64,000 nt of DNA, taken from Acidimicrobiia bacterium (lineage in GTDB: Bacteria > Actinomycetota > Acidimicrobiia > Spongiisociales > UBA5794). The position numbers and the translations under genes are program-made. The stretch is taken from positions 1 through 64,000 of the forward strand of contig DASWKR010000070.1 of assembly GCA_036396535.1 (NCBI GenBank), in the 5' to 3' direction. Positions 44,441 through 53,050 of the stretch are shown here, one piece after another (the first letter of the stretch is position 1; each line of letters opens with the position of its first letter). The notes beneath the pieces were generated by a model. The model did not search any database. It was given only the letters and a program-made list of their open reading frames with translations, and was not told the DNA's origin.

Positions 44441-45640
44441 TCACACCCTCTCCCACAACGTCGCGATCCCCTGCCCGACGCCGATGCACATCGTCGCCAG
44501 CGCGTAGCGCCCCGCTCGCCTGTCCAACTCGCGGAGCGCGGTCGACACGAGGCGCGCCCCGCTCATCCCGAGCGGATGCCCGATGGCGATCGCACCGCCG
44601 TTCGGGTTGACGTGGTCGGCGTCGTCCGGGAGCCCGAGCCGGCGGAGCACAGCCAATGCTTGCGCTGCGAAAGCCTCGTTGAGCTCGACGACGTCCACGG
44701 CGCCGAGGTCGACGCCGACCCGGTCGAGGAGCTTGCGCGTCGCGGGCACCGGACCGATCCCCATGATCCTGGGAGGCACGCCGGCCGCCGACATCCCGAT
44801 GAAGCGCGCCATGGGGTTCAGGCCGTGGCGCTCCACCGCCCGCTCGGATGCGACGATCACCGCACACGCCCCGTCGTTGATGCCCGAGGCGTTGCCCGCC
44901 GTGATCGTCCCGTCTGCGAACAACGGCCGCAGCGCGCCCAGCGCCGCCAGGGAGGTGTCGGGCCGGGGGTGCTCGTCCGTGTCGACGACGACTGGGTCAC
45001 CGCGCCGTTGGGGGATCTCGACAGGGACGATCTCCTCGGCCATCCGACCCGACTTGATGGCGTCGACCGCCCTCTCATGGCTCCGCAACGCAAAGGCGTC
45101 TTGGTCGGCGCGTGAGACCTCCAACTCGGCGGCGACGTTCTCCGCGGTGTGCGCCATCTCGTCCTTGCCGAAACGCTCCTCCATGAGCGGGTTGACGAAG
45201 CGCCAGCCGATCGTCGTGTCGTACATCTCCGTCGAGCGGGAGAAGGCAGTCGTCGCCTTCGGGATGACCTTGGGAGCCCGGCTCATCGACTCGACCCCTC
45301 CGGCGATCACGAGGTCGGCCTCGCCGGCTGCGATGGCCCTGGCCGCCTGCCCGATGGCCTCCATGCCCGACCCGCAAAGGCGGTTGACGGTGACGCCCGG
45401 CACCGTCACCGGGAGGCCGGAGAGCAGCACCGCCATCCTGGCGACGTTCCTGTTGTCCTCGCCCGCCTGGTTGGCGCATCCGAGAAACACGTCGTCCGTT
45501 GCCTCCCAGTCGACGGCGGGGTTGCGACCCACGACCGTCGCGATCACGTGGGCTGCCAGGTCGTCCGGCCGCACCGCCGACAAGGATCCACCGAACCGGC
45601 CGATCGGAGTCCTGACCGAATCGCAGACGAATGCCTCCAT
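44441..45640 (-). CDS. paaJ: 3-oxoadipyl-CoA thiolase (PaaJ/PcaF type)
   Basis: The protein has 399 residues. Thiolase signatures are the acylated Cys89 in [10 protein letters not shown], the base His in [16 protein letters not shown] and the second Cys in [28 protein letters not shown] is characteristic of the 3-oxoadipyl-CoA subgroup. It cleaves 3-oxoadipyl-CoA with CoA to acetyl-CoA and succinyl-CoA, the last step of phenylacetate (and beta-ketoadipate) catabolism. Its ATG overlaps the TGA of the dehydrogenase gene by one base. Confidence 0.92.
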   Translation of the reverse strand: MEAFVCDSVRTPIGRFGGSLSAVRPDDLAAHVIATVVGRNPAVDWEATDDVFLGCANQAGEDNRNVARMAVLLSGLPVTVPGVTVNRLCGSGMEAIGQAARAIAAGEADLVIAGGVESMSRAPKVIPKATTAFSRSTEMYDTTIGWRFVNPLMEERFGKDEMAHTAENVAAELEVSRADQDAFALRSHERAVDAIKSGRMAEEIVPVEIPQRRGDPVVVDTDEHPRPDTSLAALGALRPLFADGTITAGNASGINDGACAVIVASERAVERHGLNPMARFIGMSAAGVPPRIMGIGPVPATRKLLDRVGVDLGAVDVVELNEAFAAQALAVLRRLGLPDDADHVNPNGGAIAIGHPLGMSGARLVSTALRELDRRAGRYALATMCIGVGQGIATLWERV

Positions 45641-47169
45641 CAGGTACGCACGAGGTCTCGCATGGCAACTCCTTCGTATACCGAGCGTCTCAACAGCCGC
45701 GACACCCGGTACCGGTCCTCACCGTAGAACCATCTGAGGGACTCCGTGACGCCGAGCCAGCGGGCCGATCCACCGGCGTCGCACCACGAGAACGGGCCAC
45801 CCGGATAATTGGTGCCGAGCCGCATGGCCACATCGATGTCATCCGGGTGGGCGACGCCGAACAGGGCGGCGTCCGCCGCCACATTGACGATCTGCGACAC
45901 GATGCGGGCGACCACGAGGCCGGGGGCGTCGTCCACCACACACACCTCGAGCCCCGCCGCCTGGAGGGCTCCGGCCGCGGTGGCGACCACGTCGGGATCC
46001 GTCCTGGAATCCGCCGCGATGGCGACCCGCTCGGCCGACTCCCATTCGAGCACGGCGTCCATCACGACGATTCGCCTCTCCTCGCCGTCGACCGGGTACA
46101 TCGAGGCCGGCCTGCCGTCCGTCGGGTGGATCGACACGTCACCGACGCGGATGGCGAACGAGTCGTCGTCGGCGCGCCTCACCCGCATGCCGGCCCGCTC
46201 CAGGCGAGCGACGAGCGCCTCCTCGTGTGCCATGAACGACGGCACGACCACCTCACTCGGTGTCGGGCCGGGCGGGGCGAGGCGGGGCGCGGGGACACCC
46301 GACGTGTGGTCGTAGAAGCCGCGCCCGGTCTTGCGACCGAGACGTCCGGCATCGACGAGAGCCTGCTGCATGGGGCTCGGGGTGAACCGGGAGTCGTGGA
46401 AGGTCTGCTCGTAGATGGACTTGGAGACGGCCAGGTTCACGTCGATTCCGATCAGGTCCATGAGCGCGAACGGGCCGAGCGGGAAGCCGCCGGCGCCGGT
46501 GACGATGGCGTCGATCGTGGCGGCGTCGGCGACGCCCTCGGTCAGGAGCCTGAGCGCCTCCAGGTAGAACGGCCTGGCGACGCGATTCACGATGAAGCCT
46601 GGCGTCGAGGCGCAATGCACGGGCGATTTGCCCCAGGCGGCAACCGTGGCGGCGACGACGTCTGCGACGGTGGACGCCGTCGCCGTTCCGTGGACGATCT
46701 CGACGAGCGGCATGACGGGCGCCGGGTTGAAGAAGTGCGTCCCGACGAGCTGCTGCGGCCGCGCAAGTCCCGCCGCGATCGAGGTGACGCTCAGCGAGCT
46801 GGTGTTGGTCGCCAAGATGGTGCCAGGTGCCACGACCTCCTCGACGAGGCGGAGCACTTCGAGCTTGACGTCGCGGTCCTCGACGACGGCCTCGACGACG
46901 AGCCCGGCGTCGCCGAAGGCGCCGATCGACGGCACGTCCTCGATCCTCGATCGCAGTGCGGCGGCCTCCGACTGCGACAGCCGTCCCCGCTCGACATCGC
47001 GAGCGAGCCGGACGTCGAGCTCGCCGAGAGCCCGGGCGACCGCCCCCGCGGCGCTGTCGTGGAGTAAGACGCGATGACCGGCGGCGGCGGCCACCCTGGC
47101 GATGCCCGCCCCCATGGTCCCCGCACCGACGACCGCGACCACGGTCTCGGCTGGGATTGCCCCTGCCAC
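45640..47169 (-). CDS. paaH: 3-hydroxyadipyl-CoA dehydrogenase PaaH
   Basis: The protein has 509 residues, the length of PaaH with a duplicated C-terminal domain. [18 protein letters not shown] is the NAD-binding fingerprint. [32 protein letters not shown] carries the catalytic His, and [19 protein letters not shown] is the dehydrogenase signature. It oxidises 3-hydroxyadipyl-CoA to 3-oxoadipyl-CoA with NAD. It lies between paaG (1-bp gap) and the thiolase (1-bp overlap), so the three beta-oxidation steps are translated together. Confidence 0.92.
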   Translation of the reverse strand: MAGAIPAETVVAVVGAGTMGAGIARVAAAAGHRVLLHDSAAGAVARALGELDVRLARDVERGRLSQSEAAALRSRIEDVPSIGAFGDAGLVVEAVVEDRDVKLEVLRLVEEVVAPGTILATNTSSLSVTSIAAGLARPQQLVGTHFFNPAPVMPLVEIVHGTATASTVADVVAATVAAWGKSPVHCASTPGFIVNRVARPFYLEALRLLTEGVADAATIDAIVTGAGGFPLGPFALMDLIGIDVNLAVSKSIYEQTFHDSRFTPSPMQQALVDAGRLGRKTGRGFYDHTSGVPAPRLAPPGPTPSEVVVPSFMAHEEALVARLERAGMRVRRADDDSFAIRVGDVSIHPTDGRPASMYPVDGEERRIVVMDAVLEWESAERVAIAADSRTDPDVVATAAGALQAAGLEVCVVDDAPGLVVARIVSQIVNVAADAALFGVAHPDDIDVAMRLGTNYPGGPFSWCDAGGSARWLGVTESLRWFYGEDRYRVSRLLRRSVYEGVAMRDLVRT

Positions 47170-47170
47170 G

Positions 47171-47959
47171 TCAACGGCCCTCGAAGTGCGCAGGGCGCTT
47201 CTCGATGAACGCCGCCACCCCTTCTCGATAGTCGCGGGTGCGGCCCGCCGCTCGTTGCAGGTCTCGTTCCAGGTCGAGCTGGGCGTCGAGGCTGTTTCCG
47301 AGTGAGGCGTTCATCGCCTCCTTGACGGCCGCGAAGCCGGCCGTCGGGCCCTCAGCGAGGCTCAGCGCCTTCTCCTTGGCGGCCACCGCCAGCTGGTCGT
47401 CCTCGATGACATCCCAGATCAGCCCCCATTCGTGCGCCTTGTCGGCCGGCAACGGATCGCCGAACAGGGCAAGCCCCATCGCCCTGGCGGTACCGACGGC
47501 GCGGGGCAGGGTGTAGGTGCCACCGGAGTCGGGGATGAGACCGATCCGCGAGAAGGACTGGACGAAACGGGCGGAACGTGCTGCCAGCACCACGTCGCCG
47601 GCGAGTGCCAGGTTGGCGCCCGCCCCCGCCGCAACACCGTTGACCGCCACCACGATCGGCTTGGGCATGGCTCGCATGGCACGCACGATCGGGTTGTAGC
47701 GATCCTCGAGCGACGCTCCGAGGTCGGGACCGTCCTCGCCTGGTGACACCGTTCGATCGTTGAGGTCCTGGCCTGCACAGAACGCTCTCCCCGACCCGCT
47801 GATGAGCACCGCTCTCACGGTGTCGTCGGCGGCGGCATCGGCGAGGGCGGCGCCGAGTGCATCGAGCATGGCGGCCGTCATGGCGTTGAGCTTGTCGGGG
47901 CGGTTCAGTGTGATCCGCGCCACGCCCCGGTCCACCTCGTACAGGATGGTGTCGTCCAT
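47171..47959 (-). CDS. paaG: PaaG-type enoyl-CoA isomerase/hydratase
   Basis: The protein has 262 residues in the crotonase fold. The oxyanion loop is SGSGRAFCAGQDLNDR, the second loop is NGVAAGAGANLALAGD and the catalytic Asp144 stands in RIGLIPDSGGTY, as in PaaG. In E. coli PaaG isomerises the ring 1,2-epoxide of phenylacetyl-CoA to the oxepin and also acts on a later enoyl-CoA. The ATG at 47959 is 27 bp after the paaC stop, within the operon. Confidence 0.9.
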   Translation of the reverse strand: MDDTILYEVDRGVARITLNRPDKLNAMTAAMLDALGAALADAAADDTVRAVLISGSGRAFCAGQDLNDRTVSPGEDGPDLGASLEDRYNPIVRAMRAMPKPIVVAVNGVAAGAGANLALAGDVVLAARSARFVQSFSRIGLIPDSGGTYTLPRAVGTARAMGLALFGDPLPADKAHEWGLIWDVIEDDQLAVAAKEKALSLAEGPTAGFAAVKEAMNASLGNSLDAQLDLERDLQRAAGRTRDYREGVAAFIEKRPAHFEGR

Positions 47960-47986
47960 CTCGTCCCCTCTGCCGCGCTTCTCTGT

Positions 47987-48727
47987 CTACCAGGTGGCCG
48001 CAGGATCGAGCGAGAGGACCGCCGTCATCGTCTCGAGGAGGTCGCCGAAATGTTCCGACCTCACACCGCGGCGGCCGCCGGTCCCGGTCGGAGTGGCATC
48101 CCAGTCGAGCGCCACGCCGGATGCCGCCAGCTCCTCAGCGAGGGCGCCGCGCCAGATCTCCTCGAGAGAGGCGGCAGGCAGCCCGACCGCCCCCGACGAG
48201 ATCGCATCGTCCTCATGCTCCGTCTGCTCGAAGATCGAGCGCCCGAGCGGGTAGAGGCGCCGGAGCGCCCCCACCATCCGGGAGCGAGACTCGTCGGTAC
48301 CCATGAGCATGCGACGTACCAACGGCCCTGCATGGCGCAGGTGGTACTCCTCCTCGCGGAGGGCCTTCACCGCCAGGTCTCGGAGACCGGGCACCGTCGA
48401 GGTGAGGAGCGCCTGCCAGCGGACCGTCTCGGCGAGGTCGTAGAGGAAATGGCGGGCGAGGGCGTCCTCCCACATCGGGCACGGGAGCTCGACGATCCAG
48501 GCGCTGCGGAAGTCGCTTGCGGGACGCCCGAACGCCAGCCCATCGATGTCGTCGGTGAGCAGGCCGAAGAGGGCGCGGGCGTGTCCCAATTCGTCTTGGG
48601 CGATCGACGCGTACGCCAGGTCCTCTTCCAGAAAGGGGGCGATCCCGAGCCACTCGCTGTGGCGATGCCCGGTGATCAGCTCGTCGTCTGCCAGGGCCAG
48701 CAGCCACGCCCGGGCGCCAAGGTTCAC
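47987..48727 (-). CDS. paaC: phenylacetyl-CoA epoxidase subunit PaaC
   Basis: The protein has 246 residues, all helical. It keeps the ferritin-like ExxH-type element AQDELGHARALF (~43-54) and LREEEYHLRHAG (~137-148). By family, PaaC is the structural partner that binds PaaA in the epoxidase core. Overlaps the paaB stop by 4 bp. There is no metal-site claim beyond the family pattern. Confidence 0.93.
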   Translation of the reverse strand: MNLGARAWLLALADDELITGHRHSEWLGIAPFLEEDLAYASIAQDELGHARALFGLLTDDIDGLAFGRPASDFRSAWIVELPCPMWEDALARHFLYDLAETVRWQALLTSTVPGLRDLAVKALREEEYHLRHAGPLVRRMLMGTDESRSRMVGALRRLYPLGRSIFEQTEHEDDAISSGAVGLPAASLEEIWRGALAEELAASGVALDWDATPTGTGGRRGVRSEHFGDLLETMTAVLSLDPAATW

Positions 48728-49002
48728 TCGGTCGCCCCGTCCCGGCCCGAGCGCCTCCGCTCGGCGAGAAGTGCGCCGTCATTGTGGCGATGCGGCTTGT
48801 CTTGGTTCGGCTGGATGAACTCCGGAGGCACGTCGACGACCGCGCTGCGATCGACGATCCACATGTGCTCGCCCTCCGCTCTCCTGGCGTACGTCTCCCG
48901 TGCGAGGATCATCGCCATCTCGGGGTCGGGGGCCTCGAGCGAGCCGGCGTGCTCGAAGGGAGCCTTCCCGGGCTTCTTGAGGAACACCTCGTACGTCCTC
49001 AT
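48724..49002 (-). CDS. paaB: phenylacetyl-CoA epoxidase subunit PaaB
   Basis: The protein has 92 residues, the normal PaaB length. The start TYEVFLKKPGKAPFEHAGSL, the central ARETYARR and MWIVDRSAVVDV are family hallmarks. It links the PaaAC dimers in the multicomponent epoxidase. The C-terminus is basic. Overlaps by 4 bp both the tetR stop (upstream) and the paaC start (downstream). Confidence 0.93.
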   Translation of the reverse strand: MRTYEVFLKKPGKAPFEHAGSLEAPDPEMAMILARETYARRAEGEHMWIVDRSAVVDVPPEFIQPNQDKPHRHNDGALLAERRRSGRDGATE

Positions 49003-49571
49003 CTGATGCCATCCATCGCCAGCTCGAATATCGAGTCGGCGACCTCCCCCGGGCCGCTGCCCCCACCCGGCCGGTACCAGCGGTCGATGGCGTTGAGCAT
49101 CGACAGCAAGAGGATCGACACTCGGGTGGCGTCGAGCGAGCCCGTGAACTCTCCGGTGCCGATCCCTTCGCCGAGCAGGTCGCGGTATACCTGCTCGTAT
49201 CGGTTGCGCATCGCCAGCACGGCGTCCCGCTCGGCGTCCGGCAGGAACCGAGCCTCGTCGAGGAAGGTGCGAGCCTCGTCGAGATGATCGATGACGATGC
49301 CGACGTGCCCGACGACGAGACGATGGAGCCTCTCGGCGGCGGTGCCGTCCATGGCGACGACGTCGTCGGCGAGCGCCTGGAAGAGCCGGGCCCCGGTCCG
49401 GATCACCTCGATGAGCAGCTCGCCCTTGCCCCCGACATGCGAGTACAGCGATGAGCCCGTCAGTCCGACGGCGCTGCCCAGGTCACGCATCGACGTGCCG
49501 TGGAACCCGCGCTCGGCGAACAGGCGGCCGGCCGCCCGGACGACGTCGTCCTTCGTACGCGGGGCGGTCAT
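48999..49571 (-). CDS. TetR-family regulator inside the paa operon (PaaR candidate)
   Basis: The protein has 190 residues. The N-terminal helix-turn-helix is VVRAAGRLFAERGFHGTS and then RDLGSAVGLTGSSLYSHVG, typical TetR. The ligand domain contains HLDEARTFLDEARFLPD and LLLSMLNAIDRWYRPGG, similar to TetR repressors near phenylacetate genes. The gene is embedded between paaD and paaB with 4-bp overlaps on both sides, so it is coexpressed with the operon it probably represses, giving autoregulation. The likely effector is phenylacetyl-CoA (from known PaaR repressors). A candidate operator lies at 50982-50995. Confidence 0.87.
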   Translation of the reverse strand: MTAPRTKDDVVRAAGRLFAERGFHGTSMRDLGSAVGLTGSSLYSHVGGKGELLIEVIRTGARLFQALADDVVAMDGTAAERLHRLVVGHVGIVIDHLDEARTFLDEARFLPDAERDAVLAMRNRYEQVYRDLLGEGIGTGEFTGSLDATRVSILLLSMLNAIDRWYRPGGGSGPGEVADSIFELAMDGIR

Positions 49572-50026
49572 CCCCGCATGACCTCGAGAGGATTGCGGCA
49601 CGATTCGCAATAGGCGATCGCCCGGCACGCCGTGGGCCCGAAGGGTGACCGCTCTTCGACCGTGACCGATCCGCACAGTGGGCACGTCACGAACGCCGGG
49701 CCGGTCACGGCAACCGTGAACTCTTCGGCGAGGAGCCGGCGCCCTGCCGGCGTGATGAGGTCCGGTGACCATGGGGGGTCGTTGACGAACCGGACGGAGA
49801 CGGCGCGGGCCCCGGCAGCCCGTGCCGCCGCGGCGACGTCGTCGGCGATCACGCCGAGGGCGGGACAGCCGAGGAATGTCGGCACGAGGTCGACGACGGT
49901 CCCGTCGGCGCCGACTCGCACGTCTCGCAGGATCCCGAGGTCTTCGATGGTGACGCCTGGGAACTCCGGGTCGTTCACTGCCGCCACCGCGTCGCGTATG
50001 TCGCCAACCGTCTGGGCGGTGCTCAT
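49568..50026 (-). CDS. paaD: phenylacetate degradation protein PaaD (MIP18-like)
   Basis: The protein has 152 residues. The N-terminal MIP18/DUF59-like part (VNDPEFPGVTIEDLGILRDV, PTFLGCPALGVI) is followed by a C-terminal zinc-ribbon-like element (CPLCGS and CESCRNP, four Cys). It probably helps mature the iron-sulfur cluster of the epoxidase reductase PaaE. That partner gene is not in this window. Overlaps paaA and tetR by 4 bp. Confidence 0.92.
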   Translation of the reverse strand: MSTAQTVGDIRDAVAAVNDPEFPGVTIEDLGILRDVRVGADGTVVDLVPTFLGCPALGVIADDVAAAARAAGARAVSVRFVNDPPWSPDLITPAGRRLLAEEFTVAVTGPAFVTCPLCGSVTVEERSPFGPTACRAIAYCESCRNPLEVMRG

Positions 50027-50955
50027 GCGACCCTCGACTCGAGGCGGGCCGCCGAGGCGTCGAGCGCCTCACGCACCCAGCGAGCGCCGTCCCAACCGTG
50101 CCGGGCGGTTGCGATCCTGCGCTCACTGTCCGGCCCGGTGTTGAGCTGGGTCTGCTTCAGGGCGGTCCAGTCGATATCTCCGATGACCCACCGGCCCCGG
50201 GGTTCGTCGTAGCGGAGGTCGGGGTCGGGGATCGTGAACCCGTAGTCGAGGAGTTGGGGCACGAACTTCTGGACGTATCGATCCCGCAGCTCCTCGTTCG
50301 TCGCCGACTTGATGTGCCAGCGCAACAGCACGTCTCTCGAGCTGGACGGTGGTCCGAAGAAGTGCATGGCGGGCTGCCACCAGCGATCCAGGGCCTCCTG
50401 GAACATGGCGTGCTGCCGGGGAGTCCCGTCTGCCATGCGGAGCAGCATCTCCTCGCCCTGACGCATGTGGAAACCCTCCTCGGCGACGATCCTTCGCAGC
50501 ACACGGCGGTAAGGACCGTACGAGCAGTCCTTGAACACCGCTTGCTGGGTCGTCAGCGCAGCCGCGTCGATCATGTAGGCGATCGCCACCTGGTCTGCCC
50601 ACGTGTGGACCCGATAGTGAAAGACGTTGTGGAAGCGGCTGCGTCCCTCATAGAGGTCCTCGAGCATCTGATCACGGGTCTTGATGCCCAGGTCGGCGGC
50701 AACCATGTAGAGGAGGTGGGCGTGCCCGATCTCGTCCTGCGTCTTGGCGAGCGTCCCGAGCTTGCGTTGCATTCCAGGTGCCTTCGGTATGAAGTCACGT
50801 TCGGTGAGGCCTCCCATGAGCTCCGAGTTGGCGTGCATCTCGATGAACCGGAACACCTCGTCCCGGTACTCCTCCGGCATGTCGTCGACCGGCTCGACGA
50901 TGCCACCCGCATCGAGGAAGGCCTCGAAGTCTTCGAGCGCCGCCCAACTCCTCAT
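50023..50955 (-). CDS. paaA: phenylacetyl-CoA epoxidase catalytic subunit PaaA
   Basis: The protein has 310 residues, as is usual for PaaA. Di-iron ligands are suggested by KTQDEIGHAHLLY (~80-92) and EEGFHMRQGEEML (~180-192). HTWADQVAIAYMIDAAAL and FGPPSSSRD are also conserved in the family. It inserts one O atom into the ring of phenylacetyl-CoA. The ATG at 50955 gives an N-terminus (MRSWAALEDFEAFLDAGG) that aligns with E. coli PaaA; an upstream GTG/ATG would add about 23 residues. GAAGAGG precedes it. First gene of the operon. Confidence 0.95.
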   Translation of the reverse strand: MRSWAALEDFEAFLDAGGIVEPVDDMPEEYRDEVFRFIEMHANSELMGGLTERDFIPKAPGMQRKLGTLAKTQDEIGHAHLLYMVAADLGIKTRDQMLEDLYEGRSRFHNVFHYRVHTWADQVAIAYMIDAAALTTQQAVFKDCSYGPYRRVLRRIVAEEGFHMRQGEEMLLRMADGTPRQHAMFQEALDRWWQPAMHFFGPPSSSRDVLLRWHIKSATNEELRDRYVQKFVPQLLDYGFTIPDPDLRYDEPRGRWVIGDIDWTALKQTQLNTGPDSERRIATARHGWDGARWVREALDASAARLESRVA

Positions 50956-50981
50956 GACATGCCTCTTCTTGACCGTCGTGG

Positions 50982-50995
50982 CGAACAACCGTTCG
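50982..50995. promoter_or_regulatory. candidate TetR operator of the paa operon
   Basis: CGAAC-AACC-GTTCG is a 14-bp inverted repeat with a further GTTCG 4 bp on. It lies just downstream of a TACCAT -10 hexamer (51001-51006, minus strand) in the 89-bp gap between paaA and the divergent HEAT gene. This is the expected place for repression by the embedded TetR protein. Confidence 0.45.
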
Positions 50996-51000
50996 TTCGT

Positions 51001-51006
51001 ATGGTA
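51001..51006 (-). promoter_or_regulatory. -10 element (TACCAT) of the paa operon
   Basis: On the minus strand TACCAT lies 45 bp before the paaA ATG and immediately upstream of the candidate operator. The -35 region is not clear. Confidence 0.4.
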
Positions 51007-51031
51007 GCGGACCCACCCGCCCATGCCACGT

Positions 51032-51037
51032 CTACGC
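51032..51037 (+). promoter_or_regulatory. -10 element (TACGCT) for the HEAT-repeat gene
   Basis: TACGCT ends 7 bp before the GTG at 51045 with no ribosome site between, fitting leaderless transcription. Confidence 0.35.
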
Positions 51038-51044
51038 TGCGCGG

Positions 51045-51659
51045 GTGGTCGACCTCTCCTCGCTGCTCGAAGATCCGATCGGGCACCTGGCGCATCGAGA
51101 CGAGGAGGTGCGCAGGCTGGCCGTCTCGGTGTGCGCCGCCGCCGCCGACGCCCGCTGGTTCGATCCGCTGGTCACCGTCTTGGTGACGGACACCTCGCCG
51201 AGGGTGAGGGCCGAGGCTGCCGAGGTGCTGGCGGCGTTCGGGCCTGCGGCCGAGACGGTCCTCCTCGCCCGGCGCGCTGCGGAGGCGGAGCCGATCGTCG
51301 TCGAGGCCATCGTCACGGCCCTCGGCGAGCTCGAGAGCCACGCAGCGGTGGACTGGCTGGCCGGCCTGGCCCGGAGCGCCGACGACAGGATGGTGCGTGA
51401 AGCGGCGGTTGCGGCCCTTGGGGCGGTGGGCGACCCGGCTGCGCTTCCCGTACTCCTCGAAGCGGTCACGTCCGCTCCTCCCCAGGTGAGGCGGCGCGCC
51501 GTCGTCGCCCTGACGGCCTTCGACGAGCCGGAAGCCGAAGCAGCCATCGCAGGAGCCCGGGACGACCGCAACCCGATGGTGCGCGAGGTGGCCGAGATGA
51601 TCGTCGGGCGCGTCGTGCCCGAATGGCAGCCGGTCGAGCCGTCAGACGAGGGCCACTGA
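51045..51659 (+). CDS. HEAT-repeat protein
   Basis: The protein has 204 residues and about five or six HEAT-like helical repeats of ~31 residues, each with a V/L-A-Ala pattern (for example TDTSPRVRAEAAEVLAAFG and DDRMVREAAVAALGAVGD). These are PBS-lyase/HEAT-type units. Such solenoids bind proteins; no partner is evident. The start is GTG at 51045, probably leaderless. It is divergent from paaA and shares its 89-bp intergenic region, but no functional link is visible. Confidence 0.82.
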   Translation: MVDLSSLLEDPIGHLAHRDEEVRRLAVSVCAAAADARWFDPLVTVLVTDTSPRVRAEAAEVLAAFGPAAETVLLARRAAEAEPIVVEAIVTALGELESHAAVDWLAGLARSADDRMVREAAVAALGAVGDPAALPVLLEAVTSAPPQVRRRAVVALTAFDEPEAEAAIAGARDDRNPMVREVAEMIVGRVVPEWQPVEPSDEGH

Positions 51660-51709
51660 GCGGCGTCGGGCCGGGAGGCCAGGCTGGTTCCCGGCCAAAC
51701 TCCGAGTGA

Positions 51710-52495
51710 TCACCCTTGTTCGACCGGCATGCGTTCGAGGCGGACCGCCAGAGCGACTTGGCGGCGCTCGATGTCGCGCACCGTCACGATCGCCAGCACG
51801 GCTGCTGCGATCCATAGGACGTCAACCACGATGTCTCCGAATGCGACGCCGCGGAAGTCCTCGAGCGTCTCCGGGTCGCCGGCATGGATCGCCCGCGTGA
51901 GGAACTCCGAGGACAGCAGAGCGCCCCACCACAGCCTCACCACATTCGGTGAACCGCCCCGCGGGAGCACTTCATCGGGCTCACTCCTCACCCAGAGGTC
52001 AGATGTCACCTGATAGGGCCGGATCAGATTGAAGATGGGCACGAACCATGACCACACGGCCGAAGCCGGGGAGTACTTCGGCGGACGACCGAGCGATCGC
52101 AAGTTCTGGTAGCGCCGGTGCAGCCAGACGAGCCACACGATCCCCGTGACGATGGAGGCGATCAGAAAGAGCAGGTTCGCCACGATGGCGGATTGCTCGA
52201 GCCGGTCGATGTCACGGGCCGTCCCCGTGAACGTGTCCCGGATGAGGTCGACGATCGAGCGGTAGTAGCTGATCTCGACGGTCAGGGTCCACACGGCGAA
52301 GAGCGCCGTCACGGCGAGCAGGAGCGTGACCGCCAATCCCACATTACCGGCGTCCTTGTAGCCGACGAGGCTCGGCTGAGCCGCTCGGGGCGGATCGTCG
52401 GGGAGCCGACCTTGCCCGGGGTCGCAGCTACGACATCTCGCCTCCGCCGTCCCGACGGACGAACCGCAGTCGCGACATGACGCATCGGTGCCCAC
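51710..52495 (-). CDS. zinc-ribbon DUF4328 membrane protein
   Basis: The protein has about 261 residues. The N-terminal CRDCGSS...CRSC pair forms a probable zinc ribbon. About five hydrophobic helices follow, with HRRYQNLRSLGRPPKYSPASAVWSWFVPIFNLIRPYQ, a DUF4328 signature, spread over ~115-151. Function of the family is unknown. The GTG at 52495 is chosen because an upstream ATG at 52621 lies inside the moaE gene and its extra residues look non-coding; the ribosome site is weak, so the start is uncertain. Confidence 0.78.
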   Translation of the reverse strand: MGTDASCRDCGSSVGTAEARCRSCDPGQGRLPDDPPRAAQPSLVGYKDAGNVGLAVTLLLAVTALFAVWTLTVEISYYRSIVDLIRDTFTGTARDIDRLEQSAIVANLLFLIASIVTGIVWLVWLHRRYQNLRSLGRPPKYSPASAVWSWFVPIFNLIRPYQVTSDLWVRSEPDEVLPRGGSPNVVRLWWGALLSSEFLTRAIHAGDPETLEDFRGVAFGDIVVDVLWIAAAVLAIVTVRDIERRQVALAVRLERMPVEQG

Positions 52496-52574
52496 AACGC
52501 CGGTTGTATCGGCCGTCCACGGAGATCCCTGAAGTCGCGCCGCCGCCGGGTGAGGCGCGCAAACGACCCCGACG

Positions 52575-53039
52575 CTATCTGCCTCGGTGCGACTGGTCCT
52601 CCCTGACCCACTCGGCGCCACCCGGCCAGTGCTCCTTCTTCCAGATCGGAGCCCGCCTCTTCAGCTCGTCAATGAGGTACCGGGCTGCCTCGAACGCCTC
52701 GGAGCGATGAGCGGAGCCGACTCCGACCGCAACGCTCACCTCTCCGACGTCGAGGTTCCCGACCCGGTGGACGGCCGCGACCCGGCCCACGTCCCACTTG
52801 ACCCTCGCCTCGGCAACGATCTCCGAGAGCTTCGGTTCGACGACACCGTGGTAGGCCTCGTACTCGAGGTGGGTCACGCCGGACTTGCCTTCGGAGTGAT
52901 CGCGCACCGTGCCCAGAAACACGACGATCGCTCCGCAGCCCGGCGCTGAGACATGTGCCTGAACGGCTGCGGGTTCGATCGGGTCCGAGGTCACCTCGAC
53001 CCAATCGGGTCCCCGCCTCTGTACGGTCCCCGTCGCCAT
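52575..53039 (-). CDS. moaE: molybdopterin synthase catalytic subunit MoaE
   Basis: The protein has 154 residues. The MoaE motifs are GAIVVFLGTVRDHSEGKS, LEYEAYHGVVEPKL, AAVHRVGNLDVGEVSVAV (with the active HRxG) and the catalytic-Lys region RRAPIWKKEHW. It transfers sulfur from MoaD thiocarboxylate to precursor Z in molybdenum cofactor synthesis. No MoaD or other moa gene is in the window. The ATG at 53039 follows GAGGAG. It is divergent from the HtrA gene with only 11 bp between start codons. Confidence 0.93.
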   Translation of the reverse strand: MATGTVQRRGPDWVEVTSDPIEPAAVQAHVSAPGCGAIVVFLGTVRDHSEGKSGVTHLEYEAYHGVVEPKLSEIVAEARVKWDVGRVAAVHRVGNLDVGEVSVAVGVGSAHRSEAFEAARYLIDELKRRAPIWKKEHWPGGAEWVREDQSHRGR

Positions 53040-53044
53040 ACAAT
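53039..53044 (+). promoter_or_regulatory. -10 element (TACAAT) for the HtrA gene
   Basis: TACAAT ends 6 bp before the GTG at 53051, the exact distance expected for leaderless initiation; it overlaps the moaE start codon region. Confidence 0.5.
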
Positions 53045-53050
53045 CTCCTC

